Translations under genes and position numbers: made by a program
The notes under the pieces: model-generated
What the model was told of the DNA's origin: nothing
What the model saw: the letters and a program-made list of their open reading frames with translations, nothing else
Database searches by the model: none
Part shown: positions 29,704 through 37,120 of the stretch, in pieces
Numbering within the stretch: the first letter of the stretch is position 1
How the letters are laid out: every line of letters starts with the position of its first letter
Origin: an uncultured Bacteroidaceae bacterium
Lineage (GTDB): Bacteria > Bacteroidota > Bacteroidia > Bacteroidales > Bacteroidaceae
Direction of reading: 5' to 3'
DNA length: 64,000 nt
Assembly: GCA_905235565.1 (NCBI GenBank)
Contig: CAJOLR010000001.1
Coordinates: 1-64,000, forward strand

Positions 29704-30242
29704 ATCTTTTCCACTTGCATAAAACCAAGATCTATAGGGGTCTTGCGACCAAAGATCTTGACCATGACCTTGAGCTTCTTCTTTTGATCGTCAACCTCTT
29801 CAATAACACCATTGAAGCCTGAAAACGGTCCGAAGGTAACCTTCACGGTTTCGCCTACCGTGTACGGTACAAGAACCTCCTCCTGCGTCTCTTCCAGTTC
29901 ATTCGCTGAACCGAGAATCCTGCTCACTTCTGAGGGACGGAGAGGCGTGGGATTATCCATGCCACCAAGAAAACCCAAAACGTTGGGGCAGCTTCTGAGG
30001 CGTTGCTTAATCTCTCCTACCAGGGCTGCCTCTACGAGTACATAACCCGGAAGATAGCTACGCTCCTTAACGACACGCTTGCCGTTCTGGATCTTCACAA
30101 CCTTCTCAGTAGGAATAAGCACCTGAGCAATGTAATCCTCAAGCTTGTTATTGCGGGCATCGGCCTCAAGATATTCCTTTACCTTGAGTTCCTTGCCGCT
30201 GATAGCCTTAAGGACATACCATTTCTTCTCCAACTCTGCCAT
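29700..30242 (-). CDS. nusG: Transcription termination/antitermination factor NusG
   Basis: A 180-residue housekeeping NusG that contacts RNA polymerase and couples it to the ribosome or Rho. The N-terminal NGN domain starts KKWYVLKAISGKELKVKEYL. The KOW domain has GETVKVTFGPFSGFNGVIEE. It sits 10 bp after secE in the universal secE-nusG-rplK order. The UpxY-like paralogue is at 8.2 kb. Confidence 0.97.
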   Translation of the reverse strand: MAELEKKWYVLKAISGKELKVKEYLEADARNNKLEDYIAQVLIPTEKVVKIQNGKRVVKERSYLPGYVLVEAALVGEIKQRLRSCPNVLGFLGGMDNPTPLRPSEVSRILGSANELEETQEEVLVPYTVGETVKVTFGPFSGFNGVIEEVDDQKKKLKVMVKIFGRKTPIDLGFMQVEKM

Positions 30243-30252
30243 TTCTCAACGA

Positions 30253-30444
30253 TTAGGGATAAATGATATTTGACATTATCACCTGGAAGCATTTATCCAT
30301 GAGGTAAACCACGACAGCAATCATCAGGGAAGCAACTAAAACGATGACTGCGCTGCTGGCCAGTTCTTTGCCAGTGGGCCATGTTGTCTTATGGACAAGC
30401 TCGTTGTAAGATTCCTTACAGTTATGAATAAAATTCTTGAACAT
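30253..30444 (-). CDS. secE: Preprotein translocase subunit SecE
   Basis: A 63-residue single-helix SecE that stabilises SecY in the inner membrane. An amphipathic N-terminal segment with the typical YNELVHKTTWPTGKEL is followed by one membrane helix (SAVIVLVASLMIAVVVYLM). I use ATG 30444 (MFKNFIHNCKE). The track start at 30492 would read through the end of the tRNA-Trp gene and adds a non-family extension. Confidence 0.93.
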   Translation of the reverse strand: MFKNFIHNCKESYNELVHKTTWPTGKELASSAVIVLVASLMIAVVVYLMDKCFQVIMSNIIYP

Positions 30445-30462
30445 AGTTCTTATTTCTACTTG

Positions 30463-30535
30463 CACGGGTGGAAAGGCTCGAACTCTCGACACTCGGTTTT
30501 GGAGACCGATGCTCTACCAACTGAGCTACACCCGT
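30463..30535 (-). tRNA. trnW: tRNA-Trp (CCA anticodon)
   Basis: The 73-base cloverleaf starts ACGGGTG and ends CACCCGT, a perfect 7-bp acceptor stem. The D stem is GCTC/GAGC. The anticodon loop CTCCAAA gives CCA. The T arm contains TTCGAGC. The 3' CCA is not encoded. It lies between tuf and secE, four bases after a stable hairpin. Confidence 0.95.
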
Positions 30536-30539
30536 AGGT

Positions 30540-30569
30540 AATGTCAGCACCCCGAAGGGAGCTGACATT
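30540..30569 (-). other. UUCG-capped hairpin between tuf and tRNA-Trp
   Basis: AATGTCAGC pairs with GCTGACATT (9 bp), then one mismatch and CCC/GGG closed by a TTCG loop, an exceptionally stable tetraloop. No T run follows, and the tRNA-Trp 5' end is four bases downstream, so this is more likely a 3' end protector of tuf mRNA after RNase P processing than a terminator. Confidence 0.6.
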
Positions 30570-30583
30570 TATTATACAATCAA

Positions 30584-31780
30584 TTAGTCGATGATTGCGG
30601 TGATCTGACCTGAACCAACGGTACGGCCGCCCTCACGGATAGCGAAACGCAGACCAACGTTGATAGCTACAGGATAGATCAGGGTAACGGTGATCTCAAC
30701 GTTATCACCAGGCATTACCATCTCAGTTCCCTCGGGGAGAGTGATCTCACCGGTGCAGTCCATTGTACGGATGTAGAACTGAGGACGATACTTGTTACGG
30801 AATGAGGTGTGACGACCACCCTCCTTCTGTGTCAGTACATAGATAGAAGCCTTGAAAGTGGTGTGAGGCTTGATCTGACCCGGATGGCAAAGAACCATAC
30901 CGCGCTTGATCTCAGTCTTCTCAATACCACGGAGCAGCAGACCTACGTTATCACCAGCCTCGCCCTGCTCAAGGAGCTTACGGAACATCTCGACACCGGT
31001 AACGGTTGTCTCTTTCTCCTCACCAAGACCAAGGATCTCAACCTTGTCACCTACCTTAACAACGCCAGTCTCGATACGACCGGTAGCAACTGTACCACGG
31101 CCAGTGATTGAGAATACGTCCTCAACAGGCATCAGGAACGGCTGATCAACAGCACGCGGAGGCAGAGGAATCCACTCGTCAACAGCATCCATCAGCTCCA
31201 TAACCTTATCCTCCCACTCCTTAACGCCGTTCAAGGCACCAAGGGCAGAACCACGGATGATAGGAGTGTTGTCGCCATCGAACTCATAAGCATCCAGAAG
31301 CTCACGCATCTCCATCTCAACGAGGTCGATCATCTCTGAGTCAACATCGGGAGAATCGCACTTGTTCAGGAATACAACCAGCTTAGGAACGTTCACCTGA
31401 CGGGCAAGCAGGATGTGCTCACGGGTCTGAGGCATCGGACCATCAGTAGCAGCAACCACAACGATAGCACCATCCATCTGGGCAGCACCGGTAACCATGT
31501 TCTTTACATAGTCAGCGTGACCCGGGCAGTCAACGTGAGCGTAGTGACGTTTCTCAGTCTCATACTCAACGTGAGCGGTGTTGATGGTTATACCACGCTC
31601 CTTCTCCTCAGGTGCGTTATCAATCTGATCAAATGACTTGATCTTGTCAGCATTACCTGATACTCTCTCAGCCAATACCTTGGTGATAGCAGCGGTCAGG
31701 GTAGTCTTACCGTGGTCAACGTGACCGATAGTACCAATGTTTACGTGCGGTTTAGTGCGCACAAATGTCTCTTTTGCCAT
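30584..31780 (-). CDS. tuf: Elongation factor Tu
   Basis: A 398-residue GTPase that delivers aminoacyl-tRNA to the ribosome. G motifs are GHVDHGKT (residues 19-26), DCPGHADYV and NKCD. Domain 2/3 signatures such as [17 protein letters not shown] are present. It is embedded in a tRNA operon: four tRNAs upstream, tRNA-Trp downstream. It is the only tuf copy in this window. Confidence 0.98.
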   Translation of the reverse strand: MAKETFVRTKPHVNIGTIGHVDHGKTTLTAAITKVLAERVSGNADKIKSFDQIDNAPEEKERGITINTAHVEYETEKRHYAHVDCPGHADYVKNMVTGAAQMDGAIVVVAATDGPMPQTREHILLARQVNVPKLVVFLNKCDSPDVDSEMIDLVEMEMRELLDAYEFDGDNTPIIRGSALGALNGVKEWEDKVMELMDAVDEWIPLPPRAVDQPFLMPVEDVFSITGRGTVATGRIETGVVKVGDKVEILGLGEEKETTVTGVEMFRKLLEQGEAGDNVGLLLRGIEKTEIKRGMVLCHPGQIKPHTTFKASIYVLTQKEGGRHTSFRNKYRPQFYIRTMDCTGEITLPEGTEMVMPGDNVEITVTLIYPVAINVGLRFAIREGGRTVGSGQITAIID

Positions 31781-31823
31781 AGTTTTAAGCTATTTTATTG
31801 ATTATAAACTTGATGTCAACTAC

Positions 31824-31850
31824 AAAAAGGCTCCCGCCAAGGCGGTCTCC
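31824..31850 (-). terminator. Weak terminator-like hairpin in the tuf leader
   Basis: On the transcript a CCGC/GCGG stem with flanking partial GG/CC pairing is followed by CCTTTTTG. It lies between tRNA-Thr(GGT) and tuf. The stem has internal mismatches, so this is a tentative attenuator that would separate tRNA and tuf output. Confidence 0.3.
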
Positions 31851-31873
31851 TCCAATCCTCATTTAAAAATTTG

Positions 31874-31946
<73 letters not shown>

Positions 31947-31957
31947 GACAAATCTGG

Positions 31958-32030
31958 AGCGGGAAACGGGACTCAAACCCGCGACCCTCAGCTTGGAAGG
32001 CTAATGCTCTATCAACTGAGCTATTCCCGC
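31958..32030 (-). tRNA. trnG: tRNA-Gly (TCC anticodon)
   Basis: A 73-base cloverleaf with acceptor stem GCGGGAA/TTCCCGC, anticodon loop CTTCCAA (TCC) and T arm GGTTTGAGTCC. It lies 11 bases before tRNA-Thr(GGT). The 112-base gap between it and tRNA-Tyr holds no ORF but contains a short CCGG-GAAA-CCGG hairpin and an AT-rich CCTTAT/ATAAGG stem. Confidence 0.95.
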
Positions 32031-32142
32031 AACTTTCTTTGTCACGATTGTTACCCCCAGACCTGCCTTATAATATTAATAAGGTGGTTTCATGGAAGAA
32101 CCGCAGGCTCCGGTTTCCCGGCATCGTCATGTCCTGCCTTTG

Positions 32143-32225
32143 TGGGTGAAGATGGATTCGAACCACCGAAGTCGAAAGACAGCAGATTTACAGTCTGCCC
32201 CATTTGGCCACTCTGGAATTCACCC
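32143..32225 (-). tRNA. trnY: tRNA-Tyr (GTA anticodon)
   Basis: An 83-base class II tRNA with acceptor stem GGGTGAA/TTCACCC, anticodon loop CTGTAAA (GTA), a long variable arm (TGTCTTTCGACTTCG region) and T arm GGTTCGAATCC. The length and long variable arm are those expected for bacterial tRNA-Tyr. Confidence 0.95.
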
Positions 32226-32231
32226 CCTTGG

Positions 32232-32303
32232 AGCCGCTAGTCGGAATCGAACCAACAACCTACGCATTACAAGTGCGTTGCTCTACCATTGAGCCATAGC
32301 GGC
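32232..32303 (-). tRNA. trnT: tRNA-Thr (TGT anticodon)
   Basis: A 72-base cloverleaf with acceptor stem GCCGCTA/TAGCGGC, anticodon loop CTTGTAA (TGT) and T arm GGTTCGATTCC. It is the first gene of the tRNA-tuf operon, six bases before tRNA-Tyr. Confidence 0.95.
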
Positions 32304-32316
32304 ATTGTGTCAATGA

Positions 32317-32352
32317 GCACCCGCTCTCCGTACTTGGGCGAAGAGCGGGTGC
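32317..32352 (-). other. Leader hairpin at the 5' end of the tRNA-tuf transcript
   Basis: An 11-bp perfect stem (GCACCCGCTCT with AGAGCGGGTGC, 14-base loop) starts at the expected transcription start just after the -7 box. No T run follows on the transcript strand. It may protect the 5' end or guide processing of the first tRNA; it could also serve as an end signal for hpf. Confidence 0.5.
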
Positions 32353-32382
32353 AAAGATATCTCAAATTTCTTTCTGAACAAA
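32352..32382 (-). promoter_or_regulatory. Consensus promoter of the tRNA-tuf operon
   Basis: On the minus strand TTTG (32382-32379), 19 bases, then TATCTTTG (32359-32352) match the Bacteroidota -33/-7 consensus in sequence and spacing. It sits just downstream of hpf and about 50 bases before tRNA-Thr(TGT). It is one of the two best promoter matches found in the window. Confidence 0.8.
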
Positions 32383-32399
32383 GAAAAGATGCTGTTTTT

Positions 32400-32699
32400 T
32401 TATTTCTCGCGCAGTTTTTCCTTGTTTTTCTTAAGCTGTCGGGTCAAAGCATCCAGGCATCCGTCAATCGCTTCCTCAAACGTATCACAGGTCTTCTCTG
32501 CAAAAAACTCACCGTTCGGAATAGTAACATCAATGCTTGCCTGCTTGTTCATTGCTGTTTCCGGCTTAACCACTTTCAGGGTAACCTCTACCTTCTGAAT
32601 CAACTCGTGTACTCTTTCAAGTTTTGCACACTTCTTCTCGATGAACGCCTGAAGCTGTTCTGTTGCAGTAAAATGCAACGCCTTAATCTTAGTTTCCAT
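32400..32699 (-). CDS. hpf: Ribosome hibernation-promoting factor, HPF/RaiA family
   Basis: A 99-residue short-form HPF/YfiA protein that binds the 30S decoding region in slow growth and blocks tRNA and mRNA. It starts METKIKALHFTATEQLQAFIEKK and keeps VTLKVVKPETAMNKQASIDV and a basic C-terminus (RQLKKNKEKLREK). The long-form dimerisation domain is absent. It follows xerC by 12 bp and lies right before the tRNA-tuf promoter. Confidence 0.88.
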   Translation of the reverse strand: METKIKALHFTATEQLQAFIEKKCAKLERVHELIQKVEVTLKVVKPETAMNKQASIDVTIPNGEFFAEKTCDTFEEAIDGCLDALTRQLKKNKEKLREK

Positions 32700-32711
32700 A
32701 GTCTTTTGGTT

Positions 32712-33599
32712 TTAGGCCCTTGGATGAGCCTGTTTATATATTTCCTTCAGTTCCTGGAACGTTGTATGTACATATATCTCGGTAGTCTGAAGGCTGTTAT
32801 GCCCCAGCAGCTCCTTTACGGCACCAAGCTCTGCATCATGGTTGAGCATGGATGTGGCAAATGTATGACGCAGCACATGAGGGCTTTTCTTGGATACGTC
32901 CGATACCTTGCTTAGAGCATCCTTTACCAACAGATATACCTGATGACGGGGTATGCGCCCACCTTTCGGGCTCAGGAAAAAAGCCCCATGAGTCTCGCCA
33001 AACTCATTTGTCCTGGCCTCAAGGTATTCCTTAAGACGGCGTTCCAGATCATTACCGAAAGGTATGAAACGCTGCTTGTCACGTTTACCGGTAACCTTGA
33101 TGGTGCGTGAACCGAAGTCTATATCCCTGTCATTCAGTCCGATCAGCTCTGCCATACGCATTCCCGTCTCATAGAAGACAGCTATCACGGTCCTGTTCCT
33201 GACTCCCGTAAAGCCCTCTCCAAGATCAATGTCATTGTCATCAAGGAGCTTGTCCATATCGGTCTCCTTGACAAACTGAGGCAAAGGTTTCTTGTTCTTG
33301 GGGCCTTTGATGCCCTGCACAGGCGATTGTTCCGTGACTCCCTTTATGCGGAGGAACCTGTAGAAGGAGCGCAGGGTGCTGAGCTTGCGGTTGACGGTGG
33401 TGGATTTCTCTCCCTTGTCCATCATCTCCACAATCCACAGGCGCACCACGTCCCTATCGGCATTGAGCATATCCAGCTCGGGGTCAGTCTCCTTCAGGAA
33501 GTCCTGAAACAGGACGAGGTCCCTACGGTAACTGGCTACGGTCCTGGGCGAGTAATTACGCTCCAACCTGAGATAATCCGCGAACTGGTCTATATACAT
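32712..33599 (-). CDS. xerC: Tyrosine recombinase XerC
   Basis: A 295-residue site-specific recombinase that with XerD resolves chromosome dimers at dif. The SAM-like N-terminal domain (FADYLRLERNYSPRTVASYR) precedes the catalytic domain with Arg in GMRMAELIGL, HVLRHTFATSML, and LLGHNSLQTTEIYVH carrying His and the nucleophile Tyr. The rpsU-xerC-hpf setting is housekeeping, not a mobile element. XerC versus XerD is assigned from context, since the copy at 61 kb sits in a typical xerD neighbourhood. Confidence 0.85.
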   Translation of the reverse strand: MYIDQFADYLRLERNYSPRTVASYRRDLVLFQDFLKETDPELDMLNADRDVVRLWIVEMMDKGEKSTTVNRKLSTLRSFYRFLRIKGVTEQSPVQGIKGPKNKKPLPQFVKETDMDKLLDDNDIDLGEGFTGVRNRTVIAVFYETGMRMAELIGLNDRDIDFGSRTIKVTGKRDKQRFIPFGNDLERRLKEYLEARTNEFGETHGAFFLSPKGGRIPRHQVYLLVKDALSKVSDVSKKSPHVLRHTFATSMLNHDAELGAVKELLGHNSLQTTEIYVHTTFQELKEIYKQAHPRA

Positions 33600-33600
33600 A

Positions 33601-33635
33601 ACAAAATTCGTCTCCGAACGGATTCAGAGACGAAT
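33601..33635 (-). terminator. Hairpin between rpsU and xerC
   Basis: ATTCGTCTC and GAGACGAAT form a 9-bp perfect stem with a 12-base loop, followed on the transcript by TTTTGT a few bases before the xerC ATG. It probably limits read-through from the highly expressed rpsU into xerC-hpf. Confidence 0.5.
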
Positions 33636-33678
33636 ATATGAAAGAAAAAACCAAAAAGCAAGAACTGCGGATTTTTTT

Positions 33679-33870
33679 TTAATCCTCAGACTGCTGCAGT
33701 TTCTGAACGTAGATGGCGTGCTCCATCTGGAGGCGCTTGAGTTCTGACGGCTTGTCAAACTGCTGACGGCGACGGAGTTCTTTTACAACACCGGTCTTCT
33801 CATACTTTCTCTTGAATTTCTTGAGGGCGCGCTCTATGTTCTCACCCTCCTTTACGGGAACAATGATCAT
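33679..33870 (-). CDS. rpsU: 30S ribosomal protein S21
   Basis: A 63-residue S21 starting MIIVPVKEGENIERALKKFK, with the basic helical core KRKYEKTGVVKELRRRQQFD. It is the first gene of rpsU-xerC-hpf and has a near-consensus promoter upstream. S21 is notable in Bacteroidota because it helps hide the anti-Shine-Dalgarno sequence; that is family knowledge, not visible here. Confidence 0.95.
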   Translation of the reverse strand: MIIVPVKEGENIERALKKFKRKYEKTGVVKELRRRQQFDKPSELKRLQMEHAIYVQKLQQSED

Positions 33871-33923
33871 TTTAAGTTCTTTATTTTTATTTAGTTCTGA
33901 CTTTTCTTAGGGAATAAGCGGCG

Positions 33924-33954
33924 CAAATTTAGATAAAATTTCATCAAGAGCAAA
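33924..33954 (-). promoter_or_regulatory. Consensus promoter of rpsU
   Basis: On the minus strand TTTG (33954-33951), 19 bases, TAAATTTG (33931-33924) match the -33/-7 consensus exactly in both boxes and spacing. It lies 54 bases before the rpsU ATG. No comparable box is seen for the divergent porP gene. Confidence 0.78.
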
Positions 33955-33995
33955 AATAATGGACAATTTTTGCCGTTATTCTTTTGATGAACATA

Positions 33996-34946
33996 ATGAA
34001 ACGTTACGTTTCCCTACTCCTGTTGCTGTGCCTGACTACGTTCGCAAACGTACAGGCCCAGTTTGACGCGCACTTTACCCATTTCAGTGAAGTGGAGAAT
34101 TTCTATAACCCTGCCGCCATGAACAGGAACACCCGCATGAACGTGGTCGGATCTCTGGCCATGCAGATGGCAGGCTATACCCACGCTCCGGTCTCCATGT
34201 ACATAGGTGCCAATACTGCAGTTCCCTTTGGAAAGATGCGCAACTCCGTAGGTGCCGGACTGTTCAATGAGACCATGGGACTCTTTACCAACCGCAGGCT
34301 CTTCTTCAACTACGCATATAAAATAGGTATGGGTAACGGATGGATGAACATCGGCGTACAGGGAGGTGTGATGTCCGAAGAGTTCAATGGCGGAAAGCTT
34401 AAACTTGAGACTCAGGGCGATCCTGCCTTTCCCACCGGTCAGGAACGCGGTACGACAGGCGACCTGGGTGCCGGACTGCTTTACGTAAGGGGCGACTGGT
34501 ACTTGGGGGCATCGGCCCAGCATCTGAATTTTCCGCGTCTGGAATTCGGCAAGTCCGAAGGAAAAACAGCCCGGATGGAGATAAAGCCCACACTATATTT
34601 GAACGGAGGATGCAATATAGAACTCAGAAATCCGTTATTATCGGTACAGCCATGCTTCCTGGTGGAGAGTGACCTGGACTTTTACAGAGTGGATCTATCG
34701 GTAAGAGGTACTTACCAGTATGATTCCGCGCTGATGTATCTGGGAGCCACATACAGCCCGGGAATATCGGTCACTGCCATGGTGGGAGGCAAGCTGAGAG
34801 ACGTTCTTATAGGTTATGCATATGAGTTCTTCACATCGGGAGTGGGTGCCTTGAACGGCTGTCATGACCTGATGGTAAGCTGGCAGACCGACATGGACCT
34901 GTTCAAGAAGGGAAAGAACGTACATAAGAGTGTAAGATATTTATAA
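33996..34946 (+). CDS. porP: PorP/SprF-family type IX secretion system outer-membrane protein
   Basis: An outer-membrane barrel of about 316 residues of the PorP/SprF family. Members of this family work with T9SS; several bind secreted adhesins or anchor the PorKN ring. The signal peptide MKRYVSLLLLLCLTTFANVQA supports ATG 33996; the track start is a TTG and ATG 33987 is possible. The family-typical N-terminus QFDAHFTHFSEVENFYNPAAMNR and C-terminal SWQTDMDL with a basic tail are visible. It opens the porP-gldK-gldL-gldM-gldN operon, 10 bp before gldK. Confidence 0.88.
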   Translation: MKRYVSLLLLLCLTTFANVQAQFDAHFTHFSEVENFYNPAAMNRNTRMNVVGSLAMQMAGYTHAPVSMYIGANTAVPFGKMRNSVGAGLFNETMGLFTNRRLFFNYAYKIGMGNGWMNIGVQGGVMSEEFNGGKLKLETQGDPAFPTGQERGTTGDLGAGLLYVRGDWYLGASAQHLNFPRLEFGKSEGKTARMEIKPTLYLNGGCNIELRNPLLSVQPCFLVESDLDFYRVDLSVRGTYQYDSALMYLGATYSPGISVTAMVGGKLRDVLIGYAYEFFTSGVGALNGCHDLMVSWQTDMDLFKKGKNVHKSVRYL

Positions 34947-34956
34947 TAACTATACA

Positions 34957-36396
34957 ATGAAACTTAAAAACATTGTTTTGACCGGTTTTGCGGCAATGAT
35001 GGCGCTGACACAGTCCTGCACCAGCAGCGGCTATGCAGGTGCCAACGGCGGCGAGGTAACCGGTGCTTCCCAGACGGCACTGCGCGAACCGGTGCCTTAT
35101 GGTATGGTTCTTGTCAAGAGAGGATCGCTTAAGATAGGTGAAGAAGCCAGTGACAGTCTGTGGGGCTCAAACTCACCTACCAAAGAGATATCGGTCGAGT
35201 CATTCTGGATGGATGAGAAAGAGGTGTCCAACGCCAAGTACCGCCAGTTTGTAAATTGGGTACGTGACTCCATCATCCGCACACGTCTGGCAGATCCCGC
35301 ATACGGCGGTGATGAATCTTTCATGATTACTGAGGACAAATACGGCGAACCTGTCACTCCTCACCTCAACTGGAGCAAGCCCATTCCTTGGAAGAAGCCC
35401 AATGAAGACCAGCAGAGAGCCATTGAGAGTATCTTCTACACACATCCCATCACAGGCGAGAAACTGCTTGACATCAAGCAGCTCAACTATCGTTACGAGC
35501 TGTTTGACTACACTCAGGCCGCCTTGCGCAAGAACCAGCTTGACCCAAATGACAGGTTCAGGAACACCGATCAGGAGGTTTCCAGTGAGAAAGTCACCAT
35601 ATCAAAGGATACAGCCTATATTGATGATAACGGAAACATCGTCCGCAAGACCCTTAACCGTGAGCTTTCAAACCTGTATGATTTTGTCAACACATACATA
35701 GTCAACATCTTCCCCGACACCACTTGCTGGGTGAATGACTTCCCGAATGCCAACAACGAGACCTATATGCGCCTCTACTTCAATCACCCCAACTACGATG
35801 ACTATCCGGTGGTGGGTGTAAGTTGGGAGCAGGCCAACGCTTTCTGCGCATGGCGTACCGAGTATCTGCTTTCAGGACTTGGAGCACAGGCCAAATATAT
35901 CCAGCGTTACCGTCTGCCCACAGAGGCCGAATGGGAGTTCGCAGCCCGCGGACGTGAGAACAACCGGTATCCCTGGAAGGTTTCGGGTTCCAAGGATGAT
36001 GAGGGATGCTATTATGCCAACTTCAAGCCCGAGCGCGGAAACTACACCAAGGACGGAAGCCTGATAACCACTAAGGTAGGTTCTTACAAGCCCAACTCCA
36101 ACGGACTATTCGATATGGCCGGAAATGTTGCCGAATGGACATCCACCGCATACACTGAGGCCGGTATTCTGCAAATGAACGACATAAACCCGGAACTCTA
36201 CTACAATGCAGCCGTCGAGGACCCCTATTACATGAAGAAGAAGGCTGTCCGCGGCGGATCCTGGAAGGACCCCGAAAAGTTCATCGAATCATCATGGCGT
36301 ACATATGAGTATCAGAACGAACAGCGTTCATACATAGGATTCCGTTGCGTACGCACACAGGTAGGCACCGCCGGTTCATCAAAGGGCCGCAAATAA
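34957..36396 (+). CDS. gldK: Gliding motility/T9SS lipoprotein GldK (PorK)
   Basis: A 479-residue outer-membrane lipoprotein that, with GldN/PorN, forms the large periplasmic ring of the type IX secretion system. The signal peptide ends LTQSC (Cys near 21). The mature part has an FGE-sulfatase (formylglycine-generating-enzyme-like) fold: VSVESFWMDEKEVSNAKYRQF near 85, VVGVSWEQANAFCAWR, RLPTEAEWEFAARG and the late KAVRGGSWKDP and GFRCVRT. A central insert of about 120 residues is typical of GldK. It precedes gldL by 17 bp. Confidence 0.93.
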   Translation: MKLKNIVLTGFAAMMALTQSCTSSGYAGANGGEVTGASQTALREPVPYGMVLVKRGSLKIGEEASDSLWGSNSPTKEISVESFWMDEKEVSNAKYRQFVNWVRDSIIRTRLADPAYGGDESFMITEDKYGEPVTPHLNWSKPIPWKKPNEDQQRAIESIFYTHPITGEKLLDIKQLNYRYELFDYTQAALRKNQLDPNDRFRNTDQEVSSEKVTISKDTAYIDDNGNIVRKTLNRELSNLYDFVNTYIVNIFPDTTCWVNDFPNANNETYMRLYFNHPNYDDYPVVGVSWEQANAFCAWRTEYLLSGLGAQAKYIQRYRLPTEAEWEFAARGRENNRYPWKVSGSKDDEGCYYANFKPERGNYTKDGSLITTKVGSYKPNSNGLFDMAGNVAEWTSTAYTEAGILQMNDINPELYYNAAVEDPYYMKKKAVRGGSWKDPEKFIESSWRTYEYQNEQRSYIGFRCVRTQVGTAGSSKGRK

Positions 36397-36413
36397 CTTG
36401 TAAAACTACTGAT

Positions 36414-37118
36414 ATGGAAAATATAGAGAAAAAAGGTCTTCTGACACGTATACAGGACTATCTGGATTCACCCAAAGGAAGAATCCTTCTGAACTATCTG
36501 TACAGCTGGGGTGCAGCTGTGGTTATTCTGGGCGCACTCTTCAAGCTGACGCACATCAAAGGAGCCAACCTGATGCTGTTCATAGGAATGGGCACAGAGG
36601 TACTTGTGTTCTTCATTTCAGGATTTGAAAGACCCTACATACCGGCTGATGCCGAAGAAGACGATGAGGATGATGCTCCCCGACTGAGAGGCAACATTAT
36701 CATAAACGGCAATGCCGCTGCTCCTGTACAGCAGATTCCCGTTCAGGAACAGCCCGCACCGGCAGTTGCAGCCACCTGTGCAGAAAACGGGAGCAGCCTG
36801 AACGTAGGCGGTGTGGAACAGATCACTCAGGACTATATAGCCCGCGTACATGACCTGACACTCAAGATGGAGCAGATGTGCCGCCATTCAGAGCGTATGG
36901 AACAGAGTTCCGAGGAGTTGGAACAGCTTTCACGCAACCTGATAAGCATCAATACCTTCTATGAGATGCACCTCAAGTCTGCCAGCACTCAGATGGAGAA
37001 TCTGGATAAGGTGAGCCAGCAGACACGTCAGATGGTGGATCAGATTGAAGAGCTGAACCGCGTTTATGCCCGCATGATCGAGGCTATGAAGGTGAATTCA
37101 CAGATGGGAGCCAAGTAA
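36414..37118 (+). CDS. gldL: T9SS inner-membrane motor protein GldL (PorL)
   Basis: A 234-residue inner-membrane protein that with GldM forms the proton-driven motor of T9SS/gliding. Two membrane helices lie at about residues 26-46 and 51-70. A Glu inside the second helix (GTEVLVFFISGF, residue 62) is in the place of the essential helix Glu of characterised GldL; that equivalence is inference. A long Ala/Pro linker and a helical cytoplasmic tail (RVHDLTLKMEQMCRHSERME) follow. ATG 36414 (MENIEKKG) is chosen; the track start at 36345 overlaps gldK and is not family-like. Confidence 0.93.
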   Translation: MENIEKKGLLTRIQDYLDSPKGRILLNYLYSWGAAVVILGALFKLTHIKGANLMLFIGMGTEVLVFFISGFERPYIPADAEEDDEDDAPRLRGNIIINGNAAAPVQQIPVQEQPAPAVAATCAENGSSLNVGGVEQITQDYIARVHDLTLKMEQMCRHSERMEQSSEELEQLSRNLISINTFYEMHLKSASTQMENLDKVSQQTRQMVDQIEELNRVYARMIEAMKVNSQMGAK

Positions 37119-37120
37119 CT

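Noticed and set aside
30445-30492. N-terminal extension of secE
   Set aside because: It runs into the tRNA-Trp gene and is not family-like; ATG 30444 gives a normal SecE.
32289-32915. 208-aa plus-strand ORF
   Set aside because: It is antisense to hpf and xerC, starts at the tRNA end, and its product is Cys/Leu/Phe-rich without family resemblance.
32712-33599. A tyrosine recombinase as the integrase of a mobile element near a tRNA cluster
   Set aside because: It lies in an rpsU-xerC-hpf housekeeping unit, with no attachment-site repeat at the tRNA ends and no cargo genes. A second Xer at 61 kb completes a XerC/XerD pair.
33871-33995. A promoter for the porP-gld operon
   Set aside because: Only inexact boxes (such as TTCTTTTG) are found, without a properly spaced -33 element, so none was annotated.
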